Positions 35,596 through 43,719 of a DNA stretch of 64,000 nt are shown one piece after another. Each line of letters starts with the position of its first letter. The first letter of the stretch is position 1. Source of the stretch: Thermohalobaculum sp039821125 (GTDB taxonomy: Bacteria; Pseudomonadota; Alphaproteobacteria; Rhodobacterales; Rhodobacteraceae); NCBI GenBank assembly GCA_039821125.1, contig JBCBOR010000012.1, positions 19,113-83,112 of the forward strand, in the 5' to 3' direction. The notes below the pieces were generated by a model. That model was not told where the DNA came from. It did no database searches and saw only the letters and a program-made list of their open reading frames with translations. The translations under genes were made by a program, and so were the position numbers.

Positions 35596-35883
35596 ATGCA
35601 CCGACTTCTGATCGTGACGCTGGCGGCAGCCATCGCAGTCACCGCTGCAAGCGAAGCTGATGCCGGCAAGCGCAAAGGCCGTGGCGGCGAGACGACCGCC
35701 GAGGATCAGTTCAAGACCGTGCAGGCCGAGTGGAAACGGGCCCGGTCGCTGGGCGGATATCCCGATCCGTACTCGGCGGTGGTTGGTCTTTTGAACGGTA
35801 CCCTGCCCGAAGGTGCGATCCAGCAGGGCCTGAACGATCCCCAGGCGCCGGAAGTGCAGAACCCGGATCAGTTCTTCCGATAA
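35596..35883 (+). CDS. Small secreted protein
   Basis: A 95-residue protein with a signal peptide (1-20, MHRLLIVTLAAAIAVTAASE). The mature part is basic then acidic: KRKGRGGETTAEDQFKTVQAEWKRA, followed by YPDPYSAVVGLLNGTLPEGA. AGGAGACAGAG provides a strong ribosome binding site before the ATG at 35596. No family is recognised. It sits alone between prfB and ligA; a GC-rich hairpin without a T tract (35889-35910) follows it. Confidence 0.7.
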   Translation: MHRLLIVTLAAAIAVTAASEADAGKRKGRGGETTAEDQFKTVQAEWKRARSLGGYPDPYSAVVGLLNGTLPEGAIQQGLNDPQAPEVQNPDQFFR

Positions 35884-35960
35884 GACCCCGGCGGGTGGCA
35901 ACGCCCGCCGCGCACCAACGCCCGGCACGGACTGAAATCGGTTGACGCGCGGCGCGTTCC

Positions 35961-38102
35961 ATGGCGACGTGCGCCGCGATGGCACCGAAGGACTCAGATC
36001 CGGCGACCATGACGCCTGCGCAAGCGAAGGCCGAGATCGGCCTTCTCTCGGCCAGCTTGCGCCGGGCGAACACGGCCTATCATACCGATGACGCGCCGGA
36101 GATTTCCGACGCTGAATACGATGCGATGAAGGCACGCCTGATCGCGCTGGAGAGCGCCTTCCCAGACCTCGCCGCCGCCGACAGCCCGACGCAGGTTGTG
36201 GGTGCTGCCCCGGCAGACGGCTTTGCCAAGGTGCAGCACCGGGTTTCGATGCTGTCGCTCTCGAATGCGTTCACCGACGAGGATGTCACGGATTTTGTCG
36301 ATCGATTGCGCCGGTTTCTCAGCCTCGACGCGTATGCGCCCCTTGCGCTGACCGCCGAGCCGAAGATCGACGGCGTGTCGTTGGCTCTGCGCTACGAGGC
36401 TGGCAGGCTGGTTGAGGCCGCGACCCGCGGCGATGGGGCTATCGGGGAGAACGTCACCGCCAATGCTCGCACGATCACGGACGTTCCGGAACGACTGACC
36501 GGCGATGTCCCGGAGGTGTTCGAGGTTCGCGGCGAGGTCTACATGACCAATGCGGACTTTCAGGCGATGAACGATGACCAGATCGCCCGGGGCGAGAAGG
36601 TCTATGCCAATCCGCGCAACTTCGCGGCAGGCTCGCTGCGCCAGCTCGATCCCGCAGTTACGGCCTCGCGCCCATTGCGGTTCTTTGCCTATGCGTGGGG
36701 CGACACCAGTGCGCTGCCGGGAGAGACGCAGTCAGATGTGGTCGCTGCGTTCGCGGCGTGGGGGCTGCAGACCAATCCCCTGATGAAGCGGTGCGAGGAT
36801 GTCGCGGCACTGCTTGCGCACTACCGTGAGATCGAAGCGCAACGCGCGACGCTGGGCTATGATATTGACGGCGTTGTCTACAAGGTCGATCGGCTCGACT
36901 ATCAGGCGCGGCTTGGCTTCCGATCAAACAATCCCCGCTGGGCGATTGCGCACAAGTTCCCGGCCCAGATTGCCTCGACGATTCTCGAGGGGATCGACAT
37001 TCAGGTCGGGCGCACCGGCGCGTTGTCTCCGGTTGCACGGCTGAAACCCGTCACGGTCGGCGGTGTGGTCGTCTCGAACGCGACGCTGCACAACGAGGAT
37101 TACATCGAAGGCGTCGATGCCAACGGCGCGCCGATCCGCGAAGGCGGGCGCCTGCGGGTTGGCGATACGGTCAAGATCTATCGCGCGGGCGATGTGATCC
37201 CGAAGGTGACGGAGATTGACACAAGCCAGCCGCGAGGAACCGTGGACTTTGTCTTCCCGGTGAGCTGTCCTGTGTGCAATGCGGATGCCCCGCGCGAGCC
37301 GGGTGAGGCAGTGCGCCGATGCACCAATGGGCTGGCCTGTCCGGCGCAAGCGGTCGAGCGACTGAAACATTTCGTCTCACGTGCTGCGCTGGATATCGAC
37401 GGGCTCGGCACCAAGCAGATCGAGGCGTTTCATGCCGAAGATCTGATTGCAGAACCGGCGGATATCTTCACGCTCAGCCAGCATCGCCCGGCGCTGGAAC
37501 GCACGGACGACAAGGGCCGGGTGACCAACCAGAAATCCATCGACAACCTGATGACCGCGATCGAGGACCGCCGCGCCCCGGATCTGGCGCGGTTCATCTT
37601 TGCCCTCGGTATCCGGCATGTGGGGGAGACGACGGCGCGGTTGTTCGCGCGGCAATACCTCTCATGGGCTGCGTTTTCCGAGGCGATGACAAAGGCGGGG
37701 CAGGACGAGGCAGCCCGCGCGCAGGTCATCGACATCGATGGGGTCGGCGAGGTGATGGCCGATGCCGTCATCGCGTTTTTCGCCGATGAGCGGAGCCACG
37801 CTGCGCTTTCGCGGTTGCTGGATCATGTCTCGCCGAAAGATGCCGAAGCCCCGAAGACCGAAGGCAGCCCGGTTGCTGGTAAGACGGTCGTTTTCACTGG
37901 AACACTGGAACAAATGAGCCGGGCTGAGGCCAAGGCGCGCGCGGAAGCATTGGGCGCGAAGGTCTCGGGCTCGGTTTCAGCCAAAACTGATCTGGTGGTT
38001 GCCGGTCCGGGTGCCGGATCGAAGCTGAAGAAAGCCGAGGAGTTGGGAGTCGAAACCCTGACGGAAGAAGCCTGGCTCGACCTGATCGCGGCCGCGACGT
38101 GA
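35961..38102 (+). CDS. ligA: NAD-dependent DNA ligase
   Basis: LigA seals nicks in replication and repair using NAD+. From ATG 35961 it is 713 residues: Ia domain with NTAYHTDDAPEISDAEYD, adenylation domain with active-site K135 (LTAEPKIDGVSL), OB fold, a zinc finger (CPVC and the downstream CTNGLAC), helix-hairpin-helix repeats, and a C-terminal BRCT domain (about 635-710). In-frame ATGs at 35979 and 36009 are also possible starts. recG lies two genes downstream, making a repair-rich cluster. Confidence 0.97.
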   Translation: MATCAAMAPKDSDPATMTPAQAKAEIGLLSASLRRANTAYHTDDAPEISDAEYDAMKARLIALESAFPDLAAADSPTQVVGAAPADGFAKVQHRVSMLSLSNAFTDEDVTDFVDRLRRFLSLDAYAPLALTAEPKIDGVSLALRYEAGRLVEAATRGDGAIGENVTANARTITDVPERLTGDVPEVFEVRGEVYMTNADFQAMNDDQIARGEKVYANPRNFAAGSLRQLDPAVTASRPLRFFAYAWGDTSALPGETQSDVVAAFAAWGLQTNPLMKRCEDVAALLAHYREIEAQRATLGYDIDGVVYKVDRLDYQARLGFRSNNPRWAIAHKFPAQIASTILEGIDIQVGRTGALSPVARLKPVTVGGVVVSNATLHNEDYIEGVDANGAPIREGGRLRVGDTVKIYRAGDVIPKVTEIDTSQPRGTVDFVFPVSCPVCNADAPREPGEAVRRCTNGLACPAQAVERLKHFVSRAALDIDGLGTKQIEAFHAEDLIAEPADIFTLSQHRPALERTDDKGRVTNQKSIDNLMTAIEDRRAPDLARFIFALGIRHVGETTARLFARQYLSWAAFSEAMTKAGQDEAARAQVIDIDGVGEVMADAVIAFFADERSHAALSRLLDHVSPKDAEAPKTEGSPVAGKTVVFTGTLEQMSRAEAKARAEALGAKVSGSVSAKTDLVVAGPGAGSKLKKAEELGVETLTEEAWLDLIAAAT

Positions 38103-38144
38103 CGTCAGTATTGCTTCGTCACGAAAACGATTTATCAGCGTCAC

Positions 38145-39686
38145 ATGCTTGAAATCGAGTTGAAAATCGCGCTGGACAAGGCGCAACTGGCGGCATTGAA
38201 GACCTCGCAGACCGTGGCCGCATTGGCCGATGGTGCGCCGGTGACCCGGACGCTCCACAATGTCTACTACGACACGCCGGACGGAGCACTGCGACGGGCC
38301 GGTATCTCTTTGCGGCTGCGGCGCGAGGATCGACGCTGGACCCAGACGTTGAAACGGAAGACCGGTCCGATGCAGGCCGGTCTCTCAACGCCGGAGGAAG
38401 ATGAGTGCGCCGTTCGCGGGCAGAACCTGGCGCTCCATCTGATTCAGGATGACGATCTGCGCGAGGAGGTGATCGGGCTTGCGCGCGATGGGCTTCGACC
38501 GGTGGTCATCACCCATTTCCGGCGCTGGCGGCGAAATCTCCGCACCGGGACCGGGGCTTTTATGGAACTCGCTTTGGATGAAGGCGAGGTGTCGGCAGGA
38601 GAGCACAAACTTCCGATTCTCGAGGCGGAGCTTGAGCTGAAATCCGGGAGCCCGGGGGATCTCTATGCGATCGCCGAGCGGATTTTCACCATCGCGCCGC
38701 TCCGCTTTGCCACCACATCGAAATCCGAGCGCATCGCCCGCCTGATCGAGTGTCCCGATGGCCCGGCACTGCGCAAGGCGCGCCCCGTCACCTTGCAAGT
38801 GAAAATGACTGCCGAGCAGGCGGCGCATACGATCCTCTCGGAGGGTTTGGCGCATGCCTCGCCCAATCTGGCATTGCTGCTGGAGAGCGAGGATATCGGT
38901 GGGCCACATCAGTTGCGAGTTGCGCTCCGGCGGATGCGCAGCGCCTTTTCAGCGTTTCGCAGCATTCTCGGGCGCTCGACGCTCTCGGACCTCGCGGCCA
39001 CAGCACAGTGGATCGGGGCGGAAGCCGGGCGGCTTCGGGATCTCGACGTCTTGGCGGAGGAGATTGTCCGGCCTTTCGCCGATGCCACGCCGGAGGAGAC
39101 TGGCTTCACCGTGCTCTCAGAAGCGGTCGCCGAGCGGCGTCTGGCCATCCGCAAAGATGTGCGCACCGCATTGTCCCGTCCTGAGGTGACGGCCTTTGGC
39201 CTGCAACTCGGCCGGTATCTCGCAGCGCGCGGCTGGCTTGATCCCGCCGATCACGGACAGACCGTCAGGCTGGCGCAACCGGTGGGGCGCGTCGCGGCCA
39301 AGGTCCTGACCAAGCGCTGGAAGGCGGTCGCGGCCTATGGCGACCGGATCGAGACTCTGAGCATCGATGAACGCCACGAGATGCGTAAAGAATTGAAAAA
39401 GCTGCGCTATCTTGTCGATGCGTTCAAATCGCTTTACCCGGAGGACCGGGTGGCCGCGTTCATGCGCGCAGTCAAACGTTTGCAAACGGCGTTCGGGGCG
39501 CTGAATGACGCGGCCATGGCAGAGGCACTGTTGATGGCGCCAGACGCGCCGGGCGCCGGCGATCCTGCCGCGCAACGAGCCGCAGGCCTGATGATCGGTC
39601 AGCTTATGGCTCGCTCGGATCACCTCTGGCCACAAGCGCAGACAGATTGGCGGGACCTCGCAGCCCTCGGTCCGTTCTGGCGGTAG
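38145..39686 (+). CDS. CYTH-CHAD domain protein (inorganic triphosphatase-like)
   Basis: A 513-residue fusion. The N-terminal CYTH domain (1-200) begins with the diagnostic EIELK motif and forms the tunnel that hydrolyses triphosphates such as inorganic tripolyphosphate. The C-terminal CHAD domain (about 215-500) is a His-containing helical bundle that binds polyphosphate, with the repeat features HQLRVALRRMRSAFSAFR and HEMRKELKKLRYLVDAF. CYTH-CHAD fusions resemble E. coli YgiF. The polyphosphate link is family knowledge. It lies 42 bp after ligA. Confidence 0.92.
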   Translation: MLEIELKIALDKAQLAALKTSQTVAALADGAPVTRTLHNVYYDTPDGALRRAGISLRLRREDRRWTQTLKRKTGPMQAGLSTPEEDECAVRGQNLALHLIQDDDLREEVIGLARDGLRPVVITHFRRWRRNLRTGTGAFMELALDEGEVSAGEHKLPILEAELELKSGSPGDLYAIAERIFTIAPLRFATTSKSERIARLIECPDGPALRKARPVTLQVKMTAEQAAHTILSEGLAHASPNLALLLESEDIGGPHQLRVALRRMRSAFSAFRSILGRSTLSDLAATAQWIGAEAGRLRDLDVLAEEIVRPFADATPEETGFTVLSEAVAERRLAIRKDVRTALSRPEVTAFGLQLGRYLAARGWLDPADHGQTVRLAQPVGRVAAKVLTKRWKAVAAYGDRIETLSIDERHEMRKELKKLRYLVDAFKSLYPEDRVAAFMRAVKRLQTAFGALNDAAMAEALLMAPDAPGAGDPAAQRAAGLMIGQLMARSDHLWPQAQTDWRDLAALGPFWR

Positions 39687-39755
39687 CGCCGCAGAAAAAC
39701 ACCTCGCCACACAGCGCGGCTTGGTCCTGGGACAGAATTAACGCAAGACTCTGCC

Positions 39756-41852
39756 ATGTCCCAGGGGCGCCCGCCGATTCTCTATCCTCTCTTCGCTGAT
39801 CTCACGGGATTGCCCGGGGTCGGTGCGAAGACTGCCAAGCTGTTTGAACGGCTTGGCCAGACCCGGCTCGTGGATCTGCTGTTCGCCATGCCGACAGGGG
39901 TCGAGGACCGGCGTCTGCGCGATTCGCTTGCCGGTGTCGAAGCGGGGCAGATGGCGACGGTGCAGATCGACGTTGTCGAACACCGGCCCGGACGCACCAA
40001 GACGCAGCCGCATCGCGTCGTGGTCGATGCCGGCGCGCAAGTGTTCGAGTTGATCTATTTCCGCCCGAAACGCGACTGGCTGGAGCGATCATTGCCCGTC
40101 GGTGCACGTCGCATCGTCTCGGGCCGGATCGAGTTTTACGAGGGCAGGGTGCAGATGCCTCACCCGGACCTGGTCATGACGGAAGAGGAGGCGGCCACAC
40201 TCCGCCCGTGGGAGCCGGTCTATCCTCTGACGCAGGGACTGACTCTGCGCGTGGTTGCTCGCGCGGTGCAGGCAGCGCTGTCCGAGGTCCCGACTCTGCC
40301 CGAATGGCTGTCACAGGATATGCTGGCCGAGAAGGCATGGCCCTCATGGGATGGTGCATTGCGGATCGCACATGCGCCGGAGGGGCGCGAAGCTCTGTCC
40401 CCTGGAAACCCGGCGCGCCAACGCCTTGCCTATGACGAACTGCTCTCGCATCAGTTGGCGCTGCACCTGGCACGGGCCCGGATCCGGCGCAAAAAGGGGC
40501 GCGAGACCCAAGGGGATGGCTCATTGCGCGCCCGCGCGATGGCCGCGTTTGGTCATGATCCGACAGGCGCGCAGGCCCGGACGATGGACGAGATAGCCAA
40601 GGACATGGCAGCGTCGACGCGGATGATGCGTCTACTGCAGGGCGATGTTGGCTCCGGCAAGACGCTGGTCGCGTTGATGGCGATGCTGAACGCGGCGGAA
40701 GTCGGTGGGCAGGCGGCCATGATGGCGCCAACCGAGATCCTGGCCCGACAGCATGCGGCAGGTCTCGCGCCGCTGGCCGATGCAGCGGGCGTCAATCTGA
40801 CAGTACTGACGGGGCGGGACAAGGGCGGCGCGCGAGCGGACAAGTTGGGCCATATCGAGAGCGGTCAGACCCAACTGATCATCGGCACCCATGCGCTGTT
40901 CCAGAAAGATGTGGCATTTCACGATCTCCGGCTTGTGATCGTGGACGAGCAGCACCGGTTTGGCGTGCGACAACGGATGGAGCTGTCCGAAAAGGCGCCC
41001 GCCGGCTGCGATGTGCTGATCATGACGGCCACGCCGATCCCTCGGACACTGGCGTTGGCGGGATATGGTGATCTCGATATCTCGGTGCTTGATGAAAAAC
41101 CGCCCGGGCGTCAGCCGATCGAGACACGGCTGGTCTCGATGGATCGTTATGATCAGGTCGTCGAACGCCTCGCCGCGGCAATAGATCGGGGTGACCGGGC
41201 CTATTGGGTTTGCCCGTTGGTGGACGAGAGCGACACAATCGATCTGGTCGCAGCGGAGGCGCGCTTTGAAGCGCTTGCAGCGACGCTCGGGCCGGACCGT
41301 GTGCGTCTGGTGCATGGGCAGATGCCAGGGGAACAGCGCGATTCGGCGATGGCCGACTTTCAGTCCGGCGCCGCGCAGGTGCTTGTTGCGACCACCGTGA
41401 TCGAAGTGGGCGTTGATGTGCCCGAAGCGACAATCATGGTCGTCGAACAGGCCGAGCGTTTCGGTCTTGCGCAACTTCACCAGCTCCGTGGGCGTGTCGG
41501 GCGCGGGGCAGGGCAGTCGTCCTGCCTTCTACTCTATGCACCGCCGCTTGGGGAGACCGCCACGGCGCGCCTTACGATCATGCGGGAGACGGAGGACGGG
41601 TTTCGCATTGCAGAGGAAGATCTGAAGCTGCGTGGAGCGGGAGATGTTCTTGGGACCGCGCAGTCGGGACTGCCCGAGTTTCGCATAGCCGACCTCGAGC
41701 GGGATGCCGGCTTGATGGAACTGGCCCGGAACGATGCGCGTCTTCTGCTGCACAATGATCCGGATCTGGCTTCCGAGCGGGGTAACGCTCTGAAAGTGCT
41801 GCTCTATCTGATGGACCGTGATACATCTGTGCGATTGCTCCACGCCCCATAA
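39756..41852 (+). CDS. recG: ATP-dependent DNA helicase RecG
   Basis: RecG remodels stalled replication forks and Holliday junctions. The 698-residue protein has an N-terminal wedge/OB domain and a superfamily 2 helicase core: Walker A GDVGSGKT, APTEILARQHA, the DEQH box, MTATPIPRTLA, and the C-terminal VIEVGVDVPEA and HQLRGRVGRG motifs. The C-terminus is complete. A LexA-type box starts 20 bp after the stop codon and controls the next small gene, not recG. Confidence 0.97.
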   Translation: MSQGRPPILYPLFADLTGLPGVGAKTAKLFERLGQTRLVDLLFAMPTGVEDRRLRDSLAGVEAGQMATVQIDVVEHRPGRTKTQPHRVVVDAGAQVFELIYFRPKRDWLERSLPVGARRIVSGRIEFYEGRVQMPHPDLVMTEEEAATLRPWEPVYPLTQGLTLRVVARAVQAALSEVPTLPEWLSQDMLAEKAWPSWDGALRIAHAPEGREALSPGNPARQRLAYDELLSHQLALHLARARIRRKKGRETQGDGSLRARAMAAFGHDPTGAQARTMDEIAKDMAASTRMMRLLQGDVGSGKTLVALMAMLNAAEVGGQAAMMAPTEILARQHAAGLAPLADAAGVNLTVLTGRDKGGARADKLGHIESGQTQLIIGTHALFQKDVAFHDLRLVIVDEQHRFGVRQRMELSEKAPAGCDVLIMTATPIPRTLALAGYGDLDISVLDEKPPGRQPIETRLVSMDRYDQVVERLAAAIDRGDRAYWVCPLVDESDTIDLVAAEARFEALAATLGPDRVRLVHGQMPGEQRDSAMADFQSGAAQVLVATTVIEVGVDVPEATIMVVEQAERFGLAQLHQLRGRVGRGAGQSSCLLLYAPPLGETATARLTIMRETEDGFRIAEEDLKLRGAGDVLGTAQSGLPEFRIADLERDAGLMELARNDARLLLHNDPDLASERGNALKVLLYLMDRDTSVRLLHAP

Positions 41853-41871
41853 TCACAGTTTGTTCGCGAAT

Positions 41872-41886
41872 GTTCTAAAATTGTTC
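41872..41886 (+). promoter_or_regulatory. LexA (SOS) box GTTC-N7-GTTC
   Basis: GTTC at 41872-41875 and GTTC at 41883-41886 are separated by exactly 7 AT-rich bases. This is the consensus operator described for alphaproteobacterial LexA. The right half overlaps TTGTTC (41881-41886), a possible -35, with TTTTAT (41903-41908) 16 bp further on as a -10, so repressor binding would block the promoter. The nearest downstream gene is the small membrane protein at 41949. Confidence 0.7.
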
Positions 41887-41948
41887 TTGACGGTGTTTCA
41901 AATTTTATGGAACATAAGGGCAACAAAGTTCAGATGCGGAGCGAGACG

Positions 41949-42077
41949 ATGCGGACCCTGATCAAAGCAAACACGATCCTCAAAAATGATCCTCAGGAAG
42001 TCGCTCGCGATGTTCTCGGTCTCGGCTTCGTTGTTCTGGCGCTATTCGCCGGATTCATGATCCCGGGTGTGATGTAA
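41949..42077 (+). CDS. 42-residue single-span membrane protein, predicted SOS-induced
   Basis: This gene is shorter than usual gene-calling cut-offs. The product has a basic N-terminus (MRTLIKANTILKNDPQEVAR) and a hydrophobic helix over residues 22-41. The ATG at 41949 follows GGAG with 7-bp spacing and lies about 35 bp after the predicted transcription start; in-frame ATGs at 41907 and 41934 would extend it to 56 or 51 residues but overlap the promoter or lack a site. Caulobacter SidA, a 29-residue inner-membrane SOS inhibitor of division, has the same size class, topology and control. Sequence homology to SidA is not claimed. A terminator follows at 42234. Confidence 0.7.
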   Translation: MRTLIKANTILKNDPQEVARDVLGLGFVVLALFAGFMIPGVM

Positions 42078-42233
42078 GAGTTTTCAGTCGCCTGCGGTCC
42101 AGGGTGTGACGCACCGCATAGTGAGGCGCTCCATCCGGTCTTGCCCACCGGTTGCCTCGATTTCCGATCCGACTTGTGCCTCTTGTCTCGATCGGCTTTG
42201 TCCCGCGTCCTGTCCCTCTCTGGAACGCCAACT

Positions 42234-42264
42234 GGCCGTCGACCCGTGGGTCGGCGGCCTTTTT
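42234..42264 (+). terminator. Intrinsic terminator downstream of the small SOS gene
   Basis: GGCCGTCGACCC (42234-42245) pairs with GGGTCGGCGGCC (42248-42259) with one mismatch and is followed by T5. It points along the plus strand, ending a transcript of about 350 nt from the LexA-controlled promoter. It abuts the stop codon of the convergent minus-strand gene. Confidence 0.75.
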
Positions 42265-42524
42265 CAATGGTCGCCCTGGGCGTGATGGGCGAGGCACCGC
42301 GAGGCAATCCGCGCAATCCCGATCAGCGACAGCACGATCCAGGCGATCTGAAGCACGGCGATGGTCACATCGAACTGCTTGCACAGGCTGACCAGAACCG
42401 CACTCGCAGCTGCGAGATTAAGCAGCACGAAGCAAAGCCGTGACCCGCTGATAAACCCGAACTGCACTGCGCCATAAGCGCAGAGATACAATCCAATACC
42501 GATAAACCAAAATAGATCGTCCAT
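42264..42524 (-). CDS. CBU_0592-like small membrane protein
   Basis: An 86-residue protein with three hydrophobic helices (about 4-22, 30-48 and 52-72). Its motif set (GIGLYLCAYGAVQFG, LLNLAAASAVLVSL, LQIAWIVLSLIGI) matches the CBU_0592-like membrane family, whose function is unknown. A GAGG site lies 7-8 bp before the ATG. The AT-rich region 42,525-42,682 lies directly upstream. Confidence 0.75.
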   Translation of the reverse strand: MDDLFWFIGIGLYLCAYGAVQFGFISGSRLCFVLLNLAAASAVLVSLCKQFDVTIAVLQIAWIVLSLIGIARIASRCLAHHAQGDH

Positions 42525-42584
42525 CTCTCCGTCCTCGAAATGTGGGGTGGTTGAATGGCGGCCTTGTAGGAGGGGAATGGTCTG

Positions 42585-42682
42585 AAGCCTGTGATAAAAT
42601 TCACATTGATATTAAAAAAGATGAGTGAGCTATATCGCGTGATCTTTAATTCGTGTAATCATTATTATGTTAATTTATGATG
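42585..42682. other. AT-rich intergenic segment
   Basis: This stretch is conspicuously AT-rich (for example GATATTAAAAAAGATGAG and ATCATTATTATGTTAATT) inside otherwise GC-rich DNA. It separates the core recG region from the catabolic genes that begin with the haloalkane dehalogenase. No gene, tRNA or integrase lies in it. It may hold the promoter of the CBU_0592-like gene or mark the edge of acquired DNA. Confidence 0.4.
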
Positions 42683-43564
42683 CTATATCTGATGCTGATC
42701 AATCCAGTCTGCGATGGCGCGGCCAATCTGTGTTCCTGAATCCTCCTGAATGAAATGAGAACCGGCAACGGTGATTTCGGTTTGGTTCGGCAAACCTCGT
42801 GCAGAGTCGCGCACGGGCCCAACCAGGATCGCGGCGGGTTCGGCATTCACGAACAGTTTCGGAACCTGCGAAGTCCGCAACCACTCATGGTTTGCATCCG
42901 CGATGGCGCAGACGTCCTCGGGATCGCCACTCAAGGGGATCTGACGCGGCCATGTCAGAGTTGGTCGGCGGCTCTCTCCAGGCGCGCTGAACGGACGGCG
43001 ATACTCGGTCATCTCATCCTCCGTCAGATCGCGCAGGATGGAGCCAGTCAGCACCTTCTCGACGAAGACGTTCTTCTCGAGGATCATCTCTTCGCCCGCA
43101 GGTGACCGGAACGCCTGGAACAACGGCGTCACGAGATCCGGCCATTCATCCCAGGTCATGGCGCGTACGATTGTCTCCATGTACGCAACCCCGGCAATCC
43201 GCTCGGAATGTCGACGCGCCCAGTTGAATCCCAAAGCACCGCCCCAATCGTGCACCACCAAGATGACCTTGCCGTCCGGCACCACTGCGTCGAACCAGCC
43301 ATCGAGGTATTCCGCGTGCTCGACAAACCGGTACCGGTCCGGGCCGCTGTCAGGCAGTTTGTCGCTGTCGCCCATGCCGATCAGGTCGGGCGCAAGCAAA
43401 CGCCCAGCATGCTCACCCACCGCAGCCATCACATCCCGCCACAGGAAGGAGGACGTCGGATTGCCATGCAGGAACACGATCGGCCGCCCCTGCCCCATCT
43501 CGACATGCGCCATCTGGTGTCCCAGCACAGTCGTGAAGCGTTTCCGGTCTCTCCATGCGATCAT
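42683..43564 (-). CDS. dhaA: Haloalkane dehalogenase (HLD-II type)
   Basis: Haloalkane dehalogenases hydrolyse carbon-halogen bonds of haloalkanes to alcohols. The 293-residue alpha/beta hydrolase has the full subfamily II signature: nucleophile D106 in VVHDWGG, acid E130 at the end of VAYMETI, base H270 in GSHFIQED, and halide-stabilising N35 (LHGNPTSS) and W107. The cap-domain MTWDEWP matches DhaA. Numbering of D106 and E130 coincides with Rhodococcus DhaA. ATG 43564 follows AAGGA; a GTG two codons upstream is less likely. It is divergent from the acyl-CoA ligase. Confidence 0.9.
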   Translation of the reverse strand: MIAWRDRKRFTTVLGHQMAHVEMGQGRPIVFLHGNPTSSFLWRDVMAAVGEHAGRLLAPDLIGMGDSDKLPDSGPDRYRFVEHAEYLDGWFDAVVPDGKVILVVHDWGGALGFNWARRHSERIAGVAYMETIVRAMTWDEWPDLVTPLFQAFRSPAGEEMILEKNVFVEKVLTGSILRDLTEDEMTEYRRPFSAPGESRRPTLTWPRQIPLSGDPEDVCAIADANHEWLRTSQVPKLFVNAEPAAILVGPVRDSARGLPNQTEITVAGSHFIQEDSGTQIGRAIADWIDQHQI

Positions 43565-43665
43565 AATCACATCCTTGGTTCTGGCGGCATTTGCGTCCGG
43601 GCCGCGATGGCGTCAGTCTCCGAAAAGCGTCGCGCCCACCCGGGCTCGCGTCAAGGGAGAGAACT

Positions 43666-43719
43666 ATGCCGACAACACGCCTCACGCTTCACTCGACGAG
43701 ATGTGATGCATTGGCGTGA
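43666..43719 (+). CDS. Possible 17-codon leader ORF before the acyl-CoA ligase
   Basis: An ATG at 43666 with a near-perfect AAGGGAGA ribosome binding site 6 bp upstream opens a 17-codon frame (MPTTRLTLHSTRCDALA) ending at 43719. It overlaps the assumed start of the ligase gene (43706) in another frame and ends 16 bp before the ligase's alternative ATG at 43736. It has the best ribosome binding site in the region. Coupling or attenuation is possible; chance cannot be excluded. Confidence 0.35.
   Translation: MPTTRLTLHSTRCDALA

Noticed and set aside
41862..41875. A second GTTC pair directly before the LexA box
   Set aside because: The spacing is 6 bp rather than 7, and it shares its right half with the correctly spaced box, so it is treated as incidental.
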